A model generated the notes under the pieces. That model was not told the origin of the DNA. It did not search any database and saw only the letters and a list, made by a program, of their open reading frames with translations. DNA of 20,294 nt from contig JAQYVG010000022.1 of the NCBI GenBank assembly GCA_030145595.1, positions 1 through 20,294 of the forward strand. The letters run 5' to 3'. Positions 1-7,857 of this stretch are shown here, in pieces; position 1 is the first letter of the stretch, and the number at the start of each line of letters is the position of its first letter. The stretch comes from Desulfobacterales bacterium. Its GTDB lineage: Bacteria > Desulfobacterota > Desulfobacteria > Desulfobacterales > UBA11574. Both the position numbers and the translations under genes were made by a program.

Positions 1-85
1 CTATATGCCTGTGGTTATTTTTTTCGCATGCCTTGATCTTGAACAAAAATCCTCATTTATGGATGGACACTAGTTAAGGTTTCTC

Positions 86-114
86 TTGAACAAAACGCGG
101 CTGTTTGTTATTTA
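86..114 (+). promoter_or_regulatory. possible promoter for ispG operon
   Basis: TTGAAC at 86-91 and TATTTA at 109-114 are separated by 17 bases, giving a plausible sigma-70-type promoter about 45 bases upstream of the ispG start. The -10 is imperfect and AT-rich alternatives overlap it (TATATA at 113-118). A 12-base word, TCTTGAACAAAA, occurs at 37-48 and again at 84-95 over this -35. No gene was recognised in bases 1-157. Confidence 0.35.
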
Positions 115-157
115 TATAAGTTCCGGTTGGCATAGCCCTAATATTTAATAAAAAATC

Positions 158-1237
158 ATGTCTTTTTTTATAAAACGAAAAAAAACACTTCAAATCAAAG
201 TCGGTAATGTTAAAATCGGCGGTATGGCTCCGATTGCCGTCCAGTCCATGACCAACACACGTACTCAGGATGTTGCCGCTACGGTATCACAAACAAAGCG
301 CCTTGAAAAAGCAGGATGTGAAATTGTCAGAGTGGCTGTCCCTGATCAGGAAGCTGCGACGGCAATTTCGTCGATAAAGGATCAGATTTCAATCCCTTTG
401 ATCGCTGATATACATTTTGACTACCGCCTGGCCATCTCCGCCGCCAAGGCGGGTGCTGACGGTCTTAGAATCAACCCCGGGAATATAGGAAGCAAACAAA
501 AAGTAAAAGCTGTTGTTGATATCGCCACAGAGTTTAATATACCGATTCGCATTGGTGTTAATTCAGGCTCCCTTGAAAAGGATATCCTGAAAAAATACAG
601 CGGCACATGTGCGGAAGCAATGGTTGAAAGTGCCTTACGACATATCGAACTCTTAAAGTCATTCGATTTTCACAACATTAAGGTTTCAATAAAGGCATCT
701 GATGTTCATCGCACCATAGATGCTTGCCGGCTGTTTTCATCAAAAACCGATCTTCCGGTACATGTGGGGGTAACCGAAGCCGGAGCCCTTTACCCCGGAA
801 TCGTTAAATCCACCCTCGGTATCGGGATGCTCCTTGCAGAGGGCATCGGTGACACCATTCGCGTCTCTTTGACCCGCGATCCGGTTGAAGAGGTGCGGGT
901 CGGCTACGAAATTCTCAAGGCGCTTGGTATTCGGCAACGTGGACCTGAAATTATTTCCTGCCCCACCTGCGGCCGTTGTAATATCGATCTGTTTGATATC
1001 GTTGAGCAGGTTGAAAAGAATCTATTACTGAATCCGTTGCCGCTCAAACTTGCCATTATGGGCTGCGTGGTAAACGGCCCGGGAGAGGCCAAAGAAGCCG
1101 ATATCGGTATAGCCGGCGGTGATGGTACCGGGATACTTTTCAAGAAAGGAAAAGTGATCAAAAAGTTTCCACAGGATAAACTCGTAGAAGTTTTACTAAA
1201 AGAGGTCGAGAACTACGAAAAAGACACAACCAAATAA
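158..1237 (+). CDS. ispG: 4-hydroxy-3-methylbut-2-en-1-yl diphosphate synthase (IspG/GcpE)
   Basis: IspG makes HMBPP from methylerythritol cyclodiphosphate, the penultimate step of the MEP isoprenoid pathway, in the cytoplasm with a [4Fe-4S] cluster and an external electron donor. The protein has 359 residues, the usual size of the short bacterial form. It shows the N-terminal TIM-barrel signature (GGMAPIAVQSMTNT near residues 21-34, ADIHFDYRLA near 83-92, LRINPGN near 103-109). The cluster-binding C-terminal domain has C268, C271 and C303, with E310 in GCVVNGPGE, matching the known three-Cys-plus-Glu cluster site. The start at 158 has only a weak Shine-Dalgarno but fits the family N-terminus. 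proS begins 12 bases after the stop, so the two are probably co-transcribed. In many deltaproteobacteria dxr and rseP lie just upstream; that region is outside this window. Confidence 0.97.
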   Translation: MSFFIKRKKTLQIKVGNVKIGGMAPIAVQSMTNTRTQDVAATVSQTKRLEKAGCEIVRVAVPDQEAATAISSIKDQISIPLIADIHFDYRLAISAAKAGADGLRINPGNIGSKQKVKAVVDIATEFNIPIRIGVNSGSLEKDILKKYSGTCAEAMVESALRHIELLKSFDFHNIKVSIKASDVHRTIDACRLFSSKTDLPVHVGVTEAGALYPGIVKSTLGIGMLLAEGIGDTIRVSLTRDPVEEVRVGYEILKALGIRQRGPEIISCPTCGRCNIDLFDIVEQVEKNLLLNPLPLKLAIMGCVVNGPGEAKEADIGIAGGDGTGILFKKGKVIKKFPQDKLVEVLLKEVENYEKDTTK

Positions 1238-1249
1238 AAAGGGAGGAAT

Positions 1250-2770
1250 ATGGCAAAACCGACAAAAACTGCGATTACTCCGACAAGGGCCCAAGATTAT
1301 CCGGAATGGTATCAGCAGGTGGTGAAAGCCTCGGATATGGCGGAAAGGTCACCGGTTAGAGGCTGTATGGTGATAAAGCCATGGGGCTATGCTCTATGGG
1401 AAAACATTGTACGCGCGCTCGACGGCATGTTCAAAGCAACCGGGGTCAAAAATGCATATTTCCCTCTTTTTATTCCGCTCTCTTTTCTTGAGAAAGAGGC
1501 CGAGCATGTCGAAGGTTTTGCCAAAGAATGTGCGGTTGTTACTCACCACAGGCTCGAAAAAGGGGCCGACGGCGGCCTTGTGCCGGCCGGGGAGCTCACC
1601 GAGCCCTTGATTGTGCGCCCTACCTCAGAGACGATTATCGGAGACTCTTTTTCCAAGTGGGTCAGCAGCTATCGTGATCTCCCGATACTGATCAACCAAT
1701 GGGCCAATGTGGTCAGATGGGAGATGCGAACCCGTCTCTTTTTAAGGACCACTGAATTTTTGTGGCAAGAAGGGCATACCGCCCATGCTTCGGCCCAAGA
1801 AGCCATAGAACGTACGCAAATGATGCTTGACGTATATGCCCGCCTGGCAGAAGAGTATATGGCCATGCCGGTTATCAAGGGTAGAAAAACAGCAGCAGAA
1901 AGATTTCCCGGAGCGGTTGACACCTTGTGCATTGAAGCCATGATGCAGGACAGGAAAGGGCTTCAAGCCGGCACCTCGCACTTTTTGGGGCAAAATTTTG
2001 CCAGGGCCTCAGATATTAGATTTCAATCCGCCCGCGAAACAGAGGAATTTGCATGGACAACCTCATGGGGCTCATCCACCCGCCTTATCGGCGGCATTAT
2101 CATGACACACGGTGATGATGACGGTATCATACTACCGCCGAAAGTGGCATCCTCGCATGTGGTTCTAATGCCCATTATCAGAAAGGCAAAGGATAAAATG
2201 GATGTAATGACGTTTACCGAAAGCCTGGCCAATGAACTGAAAGAAAAAAAATATCATAACCGCCAACTTGAAGTGGAGATTGACGACCGGGATATAGGCG
2301 GTGCCAGAGGATGGGAGTGGATCAAAAAAGGGATACCGCTGCGTGTTGAAATCGGCCCCAGAGACATTGCCGAGAATTCCGTATTTGTCGCCCGAAGAGA
2401 TAAAGGACATCAAGAAAAAGAGTCATTAAAAAGAGATTATTTTGTTGGAACAATAACCAATATTTTGGACGAAATTCAGCAGAATCTTTTTGAGCGTGCC
2501 GTCTCCTTCAGGAAAACACATACCGTAATCATTGAAGGCCGGGATGATTTTTATGATTTCTTTACGCCGCAAGATATGGAGAAACATGAAATTCATGGTG
2601 GTTTTGCGTTATCCGGTTGGTGCGGGGCGGATGAGTGTGAATCAAAAATAAAAGAAGACTTAAGTGTTACTATCCGGTGCATCCCTTTTGATGATGAGGG
2701 CCCCAAAGGAGAATGCATCTGCTGCCGCAAGCCTGGCGACACCCGGGCAGTATTTGCCAAGGCATACTGA
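1250..2770 (+). CDS. proS: prolyl-tRNA synthetase, archaeal/eukaryotic-like type
   Basis: Class II aminoacyl-tRNA synthetase that charges tRNA-Pro with proline in the cytosol. The 506-residue protein has motif 2 (RWEMR...RTTEF, residues 157-170), the RPTSE proline-site signature (123-127) and motif 3 (GSSTRLIGG, 275-283). No large editing (INS) domain lies between motifs 2 and 3, unlike the E. coli-type enzyme of about 570 residues. The anticodon-binding domain (about 300-410) is followed by a C-terminal zinc-type domain with C458, C463, C489, C491 and C492, and the chain ends in tyrosine (Y506), a hallmark of the archaeal/eukaryotic-like class as in Thermus. The start is fixed by a strong GGGAGG site 5 bases upstream. 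The next gene begins 3 bases after the stop, indicating one operon with ispG and rel. Confidence 0.96.
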   Translation: MAKPTKTAITPTRAQDYPEWYQQVVKASDMAERSPVRGCMVIKPWGYALWENIVRALDGMFKATGVKNAYFPLFIPLSFLEKEAEHVEGFAKECAVVTHHRLEKGADGGLVPAGELTEPLIVRPTSETIIGDSFSKWVSSYRDLPILINQWANVVRWEMRTRLFLRTTEFLWQEGHTAHASAQEAIERTQMMLDVYARLAEEYMAMPVIKGRKTAAERFPGAVDTLCIEAMMQDRKGLQAGTSHFLGQNFARASDIRFQSARETEEFAWTTSWGSSTRLIGGIIMTHGDDDGIILPPKVASSHVVLMPIIRKAKDKMDVMTFTESLANELKEKKYHNRQLEVEIDDRDIGGARGWEWIKKGIPLRVEIGPRDIAENSVFVARRDKGHQEKESLKRDYFVGTITNILDEIQQNLFERAVSFRKTHTVIIEGRDDFYDFFTPQDMEKHEIHGGFALSGWCGADECESKIKEDLSVTIRCIPFDDEGPKGECICCRKPGDTRAVFAKAY

Positions 2771-2773
2771 TTT

Positions 2774-4918
2774 ATGATTCGTATCAACGACATACTTGAC
2801 AAGGTTACCAATTATAACCCGGAAGCGGATCTGGATATTATTGAACGTGCTTATATTTATACGGCCAGAGTACATGAAGGCCAGGTTCGATTATCCGGCG
2901 AGCCATATCTGTCTCACCCCCTTGAAGTAGCCGGCATCCTCGCCGATATGAAACTTGATGCCGTCAGTGTTGCCGCCGGGCTACTCCACGACGTGATCGA
3001 AGACACCCATGCAACAGCTCAAGAAATAATGGAAATATTCGGAGAGGAGATTACCCATATCGTCAACGGAGTAACCAAACTGAGTGCCCTCTCCTTTGGC
3101 AGTTCCCAGGCCCGCCAGGCTGAAAATATCAGAAAGATGATCCTTGCCATGGCGGATGATATACGCGTCATCCTGATTAAGCTGGCTGACCGGCTCCACA
3201 ATATGATGACGTTAAAGTTTCATTCAGAACACAAAAGATTGGAAATCGCCCAGGAAACCCTTGACATCTATGCGCCTATTGCTGCACGTCTCGGTATTTA
3301 CTGGATAAAAAAGGAACTTGAAGATACTTCTTTTATGTATCTCCAATCCGAGGAATATGCAAAAATCAAAGAATTCGTCAATACCAACCGAGAAGAGCGC
3401 GAAAAATATATTGAAACCGTTAAAAGTTTCATCGAAAAAAAAATGGATGAAGCCAATCTGAAATGCGAAGTTATGGGCAGATTCAAGTATTATTACAGTA
3501 TTTATCAGAAGATGCTCAAACAGGGCCTGGCATTTGAAGAAGTATATGATATTATTGCCTTCAGGATAATTCTCGATACAATCCCCAAGAGCTATGAGGC
3601 GTTAGGGCTCGTCCATTCTCTTTGGAAGCCGGTCCCAAAAAAATTCAAGGATTATATTGGAGTCCCCAAGCCCAACATGTATCAATCCCTCCACACAACG
3701 GTCATCGGTCCTTATGGTGAACGCATTGAAATTCAGATTCGGACCCGCGAAATGGATAATGTCGCCAAATCCGGCATTGCTGCTCACTGGAGTTATAAAG
3801 AAGGTAAAGGCTCTGATGAGCATATTAGAAAGACATTCGCCTGGATTCAAAACTTAGTCGAAAACCAGGAAAATATCGGGGATCCCGATGAGTTTTTAGA
3901 AAATGTTCGCATCGATCTTTTTCCGGATGAAGTTTACGTTTTTACGCCTCGCGGTGAAATAAAATCGGTTCCCCGGGGGGCTACGCCGGTTGATTTTGCC
4001 TATTTAATCCATACGGAAGTAGGCAATCAGTGTGCCGGCGCCAAGGTAAGCGGGCGGATTGTCCCTTTGCAATATGAATTAAAAACCGGCGATACCGTTG
4101 AAATAATAACAAATAAAAAGGGGCATCCCAGCAAAGACTGGCTAAATTTTGTCAAAACGGTGAAAGCGCGTTCCAGGGTCAGACAATGGATAAAAACCGA
4201 GGAAAAAGAACGCAGCCTCACCTTAGGCCGGGAAATGTGTGAAAAGGCCTTCCGCAAAGAACGACTGAATTTTAATACCCTTTTGAAATCAGAAGATATG
4301 GGGAAGGTTGTCGAATATTTCGGTTTTAAAACCATTGATGATCTGATAGCAAGCGTCGGTTACGGCAAAATTACCCCCCTACAGATTATACGCAAAATTA
4401 CTCCCAAACCCGGGCCGGATGAAAAACATGAATCGATTTTAGAAAAAATTATCGGCAGGGTGCGCAAGAAAAAACCAAAAACGGGCATAGTCGTAAAGGG
4501 GGTTGACGACATCCTGGTAAAGTTCGGCAAGTGCTGCCAGCCGGTTCCCGGAGATCCGATAACCGGCTATATCACCAGAGGTTATGGTGTTACCGTTCAC
4601 CGCACCCGTTGTGTAAATGCTTTGAAAATGAGTCCCGAGAGACAGATCGATGTGCAGTGGAACCTGGATCTTGTCGATACATATCCGGTAAAAATACGCG
4701 TTCGTTCCTACGACAGGGTGGGAATGCTGGCGGATATTGCAGCCACTATCAGCAAAAACGGCGCCAATATTGTAAGTGCAAGTACAGAAACCCGGGAAAG
4801 CAAAATTGTCGACAGTTTTTTTACGATAGCGGTTGAAAATACCGATCATTTAAAAAAAGTTGTATCGGCAATCAGGAAGGTAAGGAACATTCAGGAAGTG
4901 AAGCGGATTGACCGTTAG
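2774..4918 (+). CDS. rel: bifunctional (p)ppGpp synthetase/hydrolase (Rel/SpoT family)
   Basis: Controls the stringent-response alarmones by making (p)ppGpp from GTP/GDP and ATP and degrading it. The 714 residues show the full long-RSH order. The HD hydrolase domain (about 20-180) keeps its metal ligands: H48, the HDVIED stretch at 72-77 and D139 in LADRLHN. The synthetase domain (about 230-340) has YQSLHTTV and catalytic E319 in EIQIRT. TGS spans about 378-447, a zinc-finger-like region with CC at 587-588 follows, and ACT lies at about 637-710. An intact hydrolase and a basic KFKD (290-293) at the RxKD position point to the bifunctional rather than the RelA-only (ExDD) class; Lys replaces the usual Arg. 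The start is 3 bases after proS, so translation is likely coupled. Confidence 0.95.
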   Translation: MIRINDILDKVTNYNPEADLDIIERAYIYTARVHEGQVRLSGEPYLSHPLEVAGILADMKLDAVSVAAGLLHDVIEDTHATAQEIMEIFGEEITHIVNGVTKLSALSFGSSQARQAENIRKMILAMADDIRVILIKLADRLHNMMTLKFHSEHKRLEIAQETLDIYAPIAARLGIYWIKKELEDTSFMYLQSEEYAKIKEFVNTNREEREKYIETVKSFIEKKMDEANLKCEVMGRFKYYYSIYQKMLKQGLAFEEVYDIIAFRIILDTIPKSYEALGLVHSLWKPVPKKFKDYIGVPKPNMYQSLHTTVIGPYGERIEIQIRTREMDNVAKSGIAAHWSYKEGKGSDEHIRKTFAWIQNLVENQENIGDPDEFLENVRIDLFPDEVYVFTPRGEIKSVPRGATPVDFAYLIHTEVGNQCAGAKVSGRIVPLQYELKTGDTVEIITNKKGHPSKDWLNFVKTVKARSRVRQWIKTEEKERSLTLGREMCEKAFRKERLNFNTLLKSEDMGKVVEYFGFKTIDDLIASVGYGKITPLQIIRKITPKPGPDEKHESILEKIIGRVRKKKPKTGIVVKGVDDILVKFGKCCQPVPGDPITGYITRGYGVTVHRTRCVNALKMSPERQIDVQWNLDLVDTYPVKIRVRSYDRVGMLADIAATISKNGANIVSASTETRESKIVDSFFTIAVENTDHLKKVVSAIRKVRNIQEVKRIDR

Positions 4919-4940
4919 CCTGCCTCAGATACTTAACCTT

Positions 4941-5037
4941 GTTGCATAAAATTATGTATTCGACCTAGGCCGTTACAACGAAAACCATTGCCAGTATTGG
5001 CTGATTCTGGATAGTTAGTTATATAGATTAATGCAAC
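4941..5037. repeat. spaced inverted repeat between converging rel and rpmB
   Basis: GTTGCAT at 4941-4947 and its exact complement ATGCAAC at 5031-5037 flank 83 bases without a gene in the 126-base gap between converging rel and rpmB. A small GCCA/TGGC hairpin lies near 4989-5000. No T-run follows, so this is not a convincing terminator. It could be remains of a small mobile element or chance. Confidence 0.3.
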
Positions 5038-5044
5038 GTTAGGA

Positions 5045-5236
5045 TTACGGTGCTTTGACGACGTGACCGGATTTTATACAACTGGTGCACACCCTCATCC
5101 TCTTGACCCTTCCGTTTTGAACCGCCCGCACTCGCTGAAGGTTTGGGTTAAAACGGCGTTTGGTTACATTGTGGGCATGACTTACGTTATGACCGGACAT
5201 CGGTTTTTTGCCGCATACATCACACATCCTGGACAT
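5045..5236 (-). CDS. rpmB: 50S ribosomal protein L28
   Basis: L28 is a small component of the large ribosomal subunit. The 63-residue product begins MSRMCDVCGKKP, carries the GHNVSHAHN signature and ends with a VCTSC pair, so it is the zinc-binding four-cysteine (C+) form. An in-frame ATG lies 15 bases further upstream (5251) with no ribosome site of its own. The start at 5236 is preferred because GGAG sits 9 bases ahead of it and the protein then starts like other L28 proteins. It is transcribed alone, away from bamD on the same strand, with 87 bases between the genes. Confidence 0.93.
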   Translation of the reverse strand: MSRMCDVCGKKPMSGHNVSHAHNVTKRRFNPNLQRVRAVQNGRVKRMRVCTSCIKSGHVVKAP

Positions 5237-5323
5237 GATTTGTTTCTCCATTAAATCTTAATTATTTCGTAACCTAAAGACGGAATCTGGTTGTTTACAA
5301 TAATTTGTTTGGGGTGTAAAGAA

Positions 5324-5980
5324 TTATTTTACCACTGCTTCTTTGATCTTCTCCTCACACTTATTAATATATTGAAGCGCCTTTTGGTGGACACCTACAT
5401 CCGGGTAGTTTGTAATTACTTTTATGAAACGCTGCAGGGCGGCTTTGTAGTGCCTGCTTTTGTAATAAAAAAGGCCTACATAGAGATCATGCTCGGCCAG
5501 GCTTTTTTGACATTTTTTGATATTTTGTTCAGCCTTGATCGAATATGGATCTTTGGGGAACTGTTTTCTTAGACGCTCAAAAGTCTCTAAAGCCTTGTGG
5601 GCTGTGCTTTGGTCTCGGTCGACGGTATCTATACGATCATAATAACAGAGTCCGGTCTGGTAGATCACATAAGGTATCGCTTCGTTACGGGGATGCAGAC
5701 TTTCAAAATCTTCATAAGCAGCGATGGCATCTTCGTACTCTTCCAAATGATAATAAGCATCGCCGATTTTTAGTTCCGCAAGGATAGCGTATTTGCTGAA
5801 TGGGTACCAGTCTTTCAGCTTTTCAAAAGATTCTATGGCGTCTTTATAATCTTTGTCATTGTACTGATCCATACCGTCATGTATGAGTTCCTGTGCGGTT
5901 TTTTCTTCCTCGGTTTGGAACCATGCACAGCCCGAAAATGCAAACATTGCAATCAGAGCCAAGAGTACAAAACGTTTCAT
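5324..5980 (-). CDS. bamD: BamD-like outer membrane assembly lipoprotein (TPR)
   Basis: Probable BamD/YfiO-family lipoprotein, an essential partner of BamA in inserting beta-barrel proteins into the outer membrane; it would act in the periplasm anchored to the inner face of that membrane. The 218-residue protein starts with a lipoprotein signal (positively charged MKR, hydrophobic 4-15, lipobox FSGC with C18). A series of tetratricopeptide-like helices follows (GMDQYNDKDYKDAIESFEKL, GDAYYHLEEYEDAIAAYEDF, and a C-terminal FYYKSRHYKAALQRF). Length and repeat layout match BamD, though another TPR lipoprotein of the YbgF/CpoB type cannot be fully excluded. Its ATG overlaps the trxB stop in ATGA, so it is translationally coupled as the last gene of the trxA-trxB operon. 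Confidence 0.85.
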   Translation of the reverse strand: MKRFVLLALIAMFAFSGCAWFQTEEEKTAQELIHDGMDQYNDKDYKDAIESFEKLKDWYPFSKYAILAELKIGDAYYHLEEYEDAIAAYEDFESLHPRNEAIPYVIYQTGLCYYDRIDTVDRDQSTAHKALETFERLRKQFPKDPYSIKAEQNIKKCQKSLAEHDLYVGLFYYKSRHYKAALQRFIKVITNYPDVGVHQKALQYINKCEEKIKEAVVK

Positions 5981-6906
5981 TCTTTTACATTCTGGAGGTA
6001 GTGTTCTGCTGAAAATGCAGCGATGGCGGCATCGCCAACAGCAGTTGCAATCTGACGCAAGGGAGTGCTCCGCACATCACCGGCGGCATATACCCCTGCC
6101 ACCGAAGTCTGCATATTCCCGTCGACTATAATAAAACCGTATTGATCCAGTGCGACAACCTCAGGCAAAAATTCGGCATTGGGAAGGATGCCTACCCAAA
6201 TAAAACATCCTTCTACGGCAATTTCTTTGGTATCACCGGTCTTTAAGTTTTGAACCGAAATTTTTTCAACGTCGGTTAAACCCTTAATGCCGGTTAATAC
6301 AGAGTCCCATAAAAACTCGATTTTTTCGTTGGCCAGTGCCCGTTCCTGAAGAATCGCTTCGGCCCTAAGCTGATCCCTGCGGTGAATCAGGTAGACCTTT
6401 TTGGCAAATTTTGTCAAAAAAAGACTTTCCTGTACAGCCGTATCTCCTCCTCCGACTGCAGCAACAACACTATCCTTGAAAAAAGGTCCGTCACAGGTTG
6501 CACAGGCAGATACACCCTTACCGTAAAAAGTATCTTCACCCGGCACACCCAGTTTTTTAGGAGATGCCCCGGAAGCGATTATGATCGCATGGGTTGTGAT
6601 CTCCCTGTCGCTGAGAGTGATCTTTTTGATCGGTTCAGATAAATCCATGGAAACGACCGCGTTCGTTTCTATCTTCAGATCAAACTTTTGGACCTGTGCG
6701 GTCATCTTCTGTACCAGGTCAGGGCCTCCAATTCCTTCAGGAAAGCCGGGATAATTTTCGATCCAGTCGGTTGTAACAACCTGCCCGCCGGGCACGACTT
6801 TTTCAAGCAGAATCACATTTAAACGGGCACGGGCTGCATAAAGGCCAGCGGTGAGCCCGGCAGGGCCACCGCCGATAATTACAAGATCGTAGTCAACATT
6901 TTTCAT
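5977..6906 (-). CDS. trxB: thioredoxin reductase (NADPH)
   Basis: Flavoenzyme that passes electrons from NADPH through FAD and a redox disulfide to thioredoxin. From the ATG at 6906 it has 309 residues, the usual size. The FAD-binding GGGPAGLTAG is near residues 12-21, the active-site CATC is at 135-138 (sequence ACATCDGPF), the NADPH-binding GGGDTAVQESLFL with a downstream HRRD follows near 152-178, and the C-terminal FAD motif reads GVYAAGDVR. A TTG at 6912 would add two residues. The ATG is preferred because AGAGG, overlapping the trxA stop, lies 10 bases before it. It directly follows trxA, its substrate, and overlaps the bamD-like gene by 4 bases. Confidence 0.96.
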   Translation of the reverse strand: MKNVDYDLVIIGGGPAGLTAGLYAARARLNVILLEKVVPGGQVVTTDWIENYPGFPEGIGGPDLVQKMTAQVQKFDLKIETNAVVSMDLSEPIKKITLSDREITTHAIIIASGASPKKLGVPGEDTFYGKGVSACATCDGPFFKDSVVAAVGGGDTAVQESLFLTKFAKKVYLIHRRDQLRAEAILQERALANEKIEFLWDSVLTGIKGLTDVEKISVQNLKTGDTKEIAVEGCFIWVGILPNAEFLPEVVALDQYGFIIVDGNMQTSVAGVYAAGDVRSTPLRQIATAVGDAAIAAFSAEHYLQNVKE

Positions 6907-6919
6907 TGCCAAAAGGCCT

Positions 6920-7243
6920 CTATGCTTTGTTTAACATTTCCTCGAGCTTTGATTTGGCAACTATGCCGATAACCTTATCGACAATCTCTCCGCCATCAAA
7001 TAAGATGAGGGTGGGAATGGATTTAATCCCGAATTTTCCAGGTGTAACCGGATTATCATCAACATTGCATTTGGCGAATTTAATTTTATCGCCAAAGGTA
7101 CCGGCAAGCTCTTCAACAACGGGGGCGATGGCCCGGCAGGGGCCACACCACGGAGCCCAGAAATCGACCAAGACCGGTTTCTCAGACTGCAACACTTCGG
7201 CCTCAAAATTGCTGTCTTCAATTTCCAAAACACCTTCTGCCAT
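6920..7243 (-). CDS. trxA: thioredoxin
   Basis: Small cytosolic protein-disulfide reductase. The 107 residues form a single thioredoxin fold with the classic active site WCGPC (32-36, redox cysteines C33 and C36), the buried D27 in VDFWAPW and cis-proline P77 in SIPTL. The start is supported by AAAGGA 9 bases upstream. It is first in a trxA-trxB-bamD operon with a near-consensus promoter at 7400-7428. The roughly 150-base leader contains several hairpins, the last ending about 20 bases before the start codon. Confidence 0.97.
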   Translation of the reverse strand: MAEGVLEIEDSNFEAEVLQSEKPVLVDFWAPWCGPCRAIAPVVEELAGTFGDKIKFAKCNVDDNPVTPGKFGIKSIPTLILFDGGEIVDKVIGIVAKSKLEEMLNKA

Positions 7244-7263
7244 AATATTTATCCTTTCTCAAA

Positions 7264-7287
7264 ATAAAATCGTTTTAACGATTTTAT
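7264..7287. repeat. AAAATCG/CGATTTT palindrome in trxA leader
   Basis: ATAAAATCGTT at 7264-7274 and AACGATTTTAT at 7277-7287 form a perfect 11-bp stem around TT. In the trxA transcript it is followed by a short U run and then the ribosome-binding site, so it could attenuate or protect the message. Nearly the same palindrome recurs at 14698-14719 and, shorter, at 13608-13628. Confidence 0.7.
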
Positions 7288-7291
7288 GAAA

Positions 7292-7380
7292 CGCGGCTAC
7301 GCCGCTTAAAAATTGAATTCATCCCTCTCTGCACTGCTACGGCGGAATCTACGTTGCGTTCCGAAAAACAGTGAGGATTC
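7292..7380 (-). promoter_or_regulatory. structured 5' leader of trxA mRNA
   Basis: On the minus strand this stretch can fold into a GCGGC/GCCGC hairpin (7292-7304) and a larger two-part stem in which CACTG/CAGTG encloses CGGAA/TTCCG (about 7340-7376). A 12-base palindrome TTCAAATTTGAA lies just beyond the upstream end. Together with the palindrome at 7264-7287 these fill most of the predicted leader between the promoter and the trxA start. It matches no riboswitch family I recognise. Confidence 0.4.
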
Positions 7381-7399
7381 AAATTTGAAATAAAGTTGC

Positions 7400-7428
7400 A
7401 ATATAGTAACATGGATCAGCATTGTCAA
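7400..7428 (-). promoter_or_regulatory. near-consensus sigma-70 promoter for trxA-trxB-bamD
   Basis: Read on the minus strand, TTGACA (7428-7423) is followed after exactly 17 bases by TATATT (7405-7400). Transcription would start near 7393, about 150 bases ahead of trxA. Nothing else on this strand nearby needs a promoter. Confidence 0.75.
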
Positions 7429-7466
7429 CATTGGAACTGTTTGTAAAATGGTAAAGTTTGACGGCG

Positions 7467-7510
7467 TCGTAAAAAGTCCCATATATAGTTGAATTCGTGA
7501 CTTTTTACGA
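7467..7510. repeat. 12-bp perfect inverted repeat, probable MITE-like element
   Basis: TCGTAAAAAGTC at 7467-7478 and GACTTTTTACGA at 7499-7510 are exact complements around a 20-base AT-rich centre. The repeat touches the 3' end of a short ORF that looks truncated (7516-7632). That is what insertion of a small non-autonomous element would leave. No transposase and no obvious target duplication are visible. Confidence 0.55.
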
Positions 7511-7515
7511 GATCA

Positions 7516-7632
7516 TCAAAGGTTGTCTCTCTCACCGGATATAAAGTCATAAATTTCGCCCGGATCGATATCATAATCCCACATTATTTTTTTAAGGATC
7601 ATATGTGCTTCATTTTTATCAATTTTATTCAT
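7516..7632 (-). pseudogene. 38-codon remnant of a small acidic protein gene
   Basis: A 38-codon frame begins MNKIDKNEAHMILKKIMWDY and ends in GERDNL. Its composition looks like coding sequence (charged, amphipathic, DYDIDPGEIYDF), and it resembles from memory the N-terminus of small hypothetical proteins of about 80-100 residues that are common in sulfate reducers. The frame stops 6 bases from the 12-bp inverted repeat at 7467-7510, so it is best read as a gene fragment cut by that element. No good ribosome site precedes the ATG. It could be a genuine tiny gene, but I consider that less likely. Confidence 0.4.
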
Positions 7633-7857
7633 TTTTAGTCTTATCTGTAGAATTTATAATTCCCAAAACATTATGTATTTGATATCAATCTAAAGTACAA
7701 GAAAAACTTATGGGCTTCGACCCAATTGGAACAACGGATTTAACGAGAATTGGCGGGTTCGTAAAAATAAGCAATTAATCTTTAAATGCAATTTGATTTT
7801 CTCGCTTTGGTGGGATAATATTTTCAAGATCATCTCCAAAAGAATTGGAGTGTTCCT
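7633..7857. other. gene-free AT-rich spacer
   Basis: This part of the 834-base gap between trxA and purN shows no gene, RNA or clear repeat that I can support. An open frame from 7694 to 7921 lacks any start codon. Confidence 0.5.

Noticed and set aside
4439..4849. 136-codon frame antisense to the rel gene
   Set aside because: It lies wholly opposite the conserved zinc-finger and ACT regions of rel and is a shadow frame.
5063..5254. 63-codon plus-strand frame opposite rpmB
   Set aside because: Antisense shadow of the clear L28 gene.
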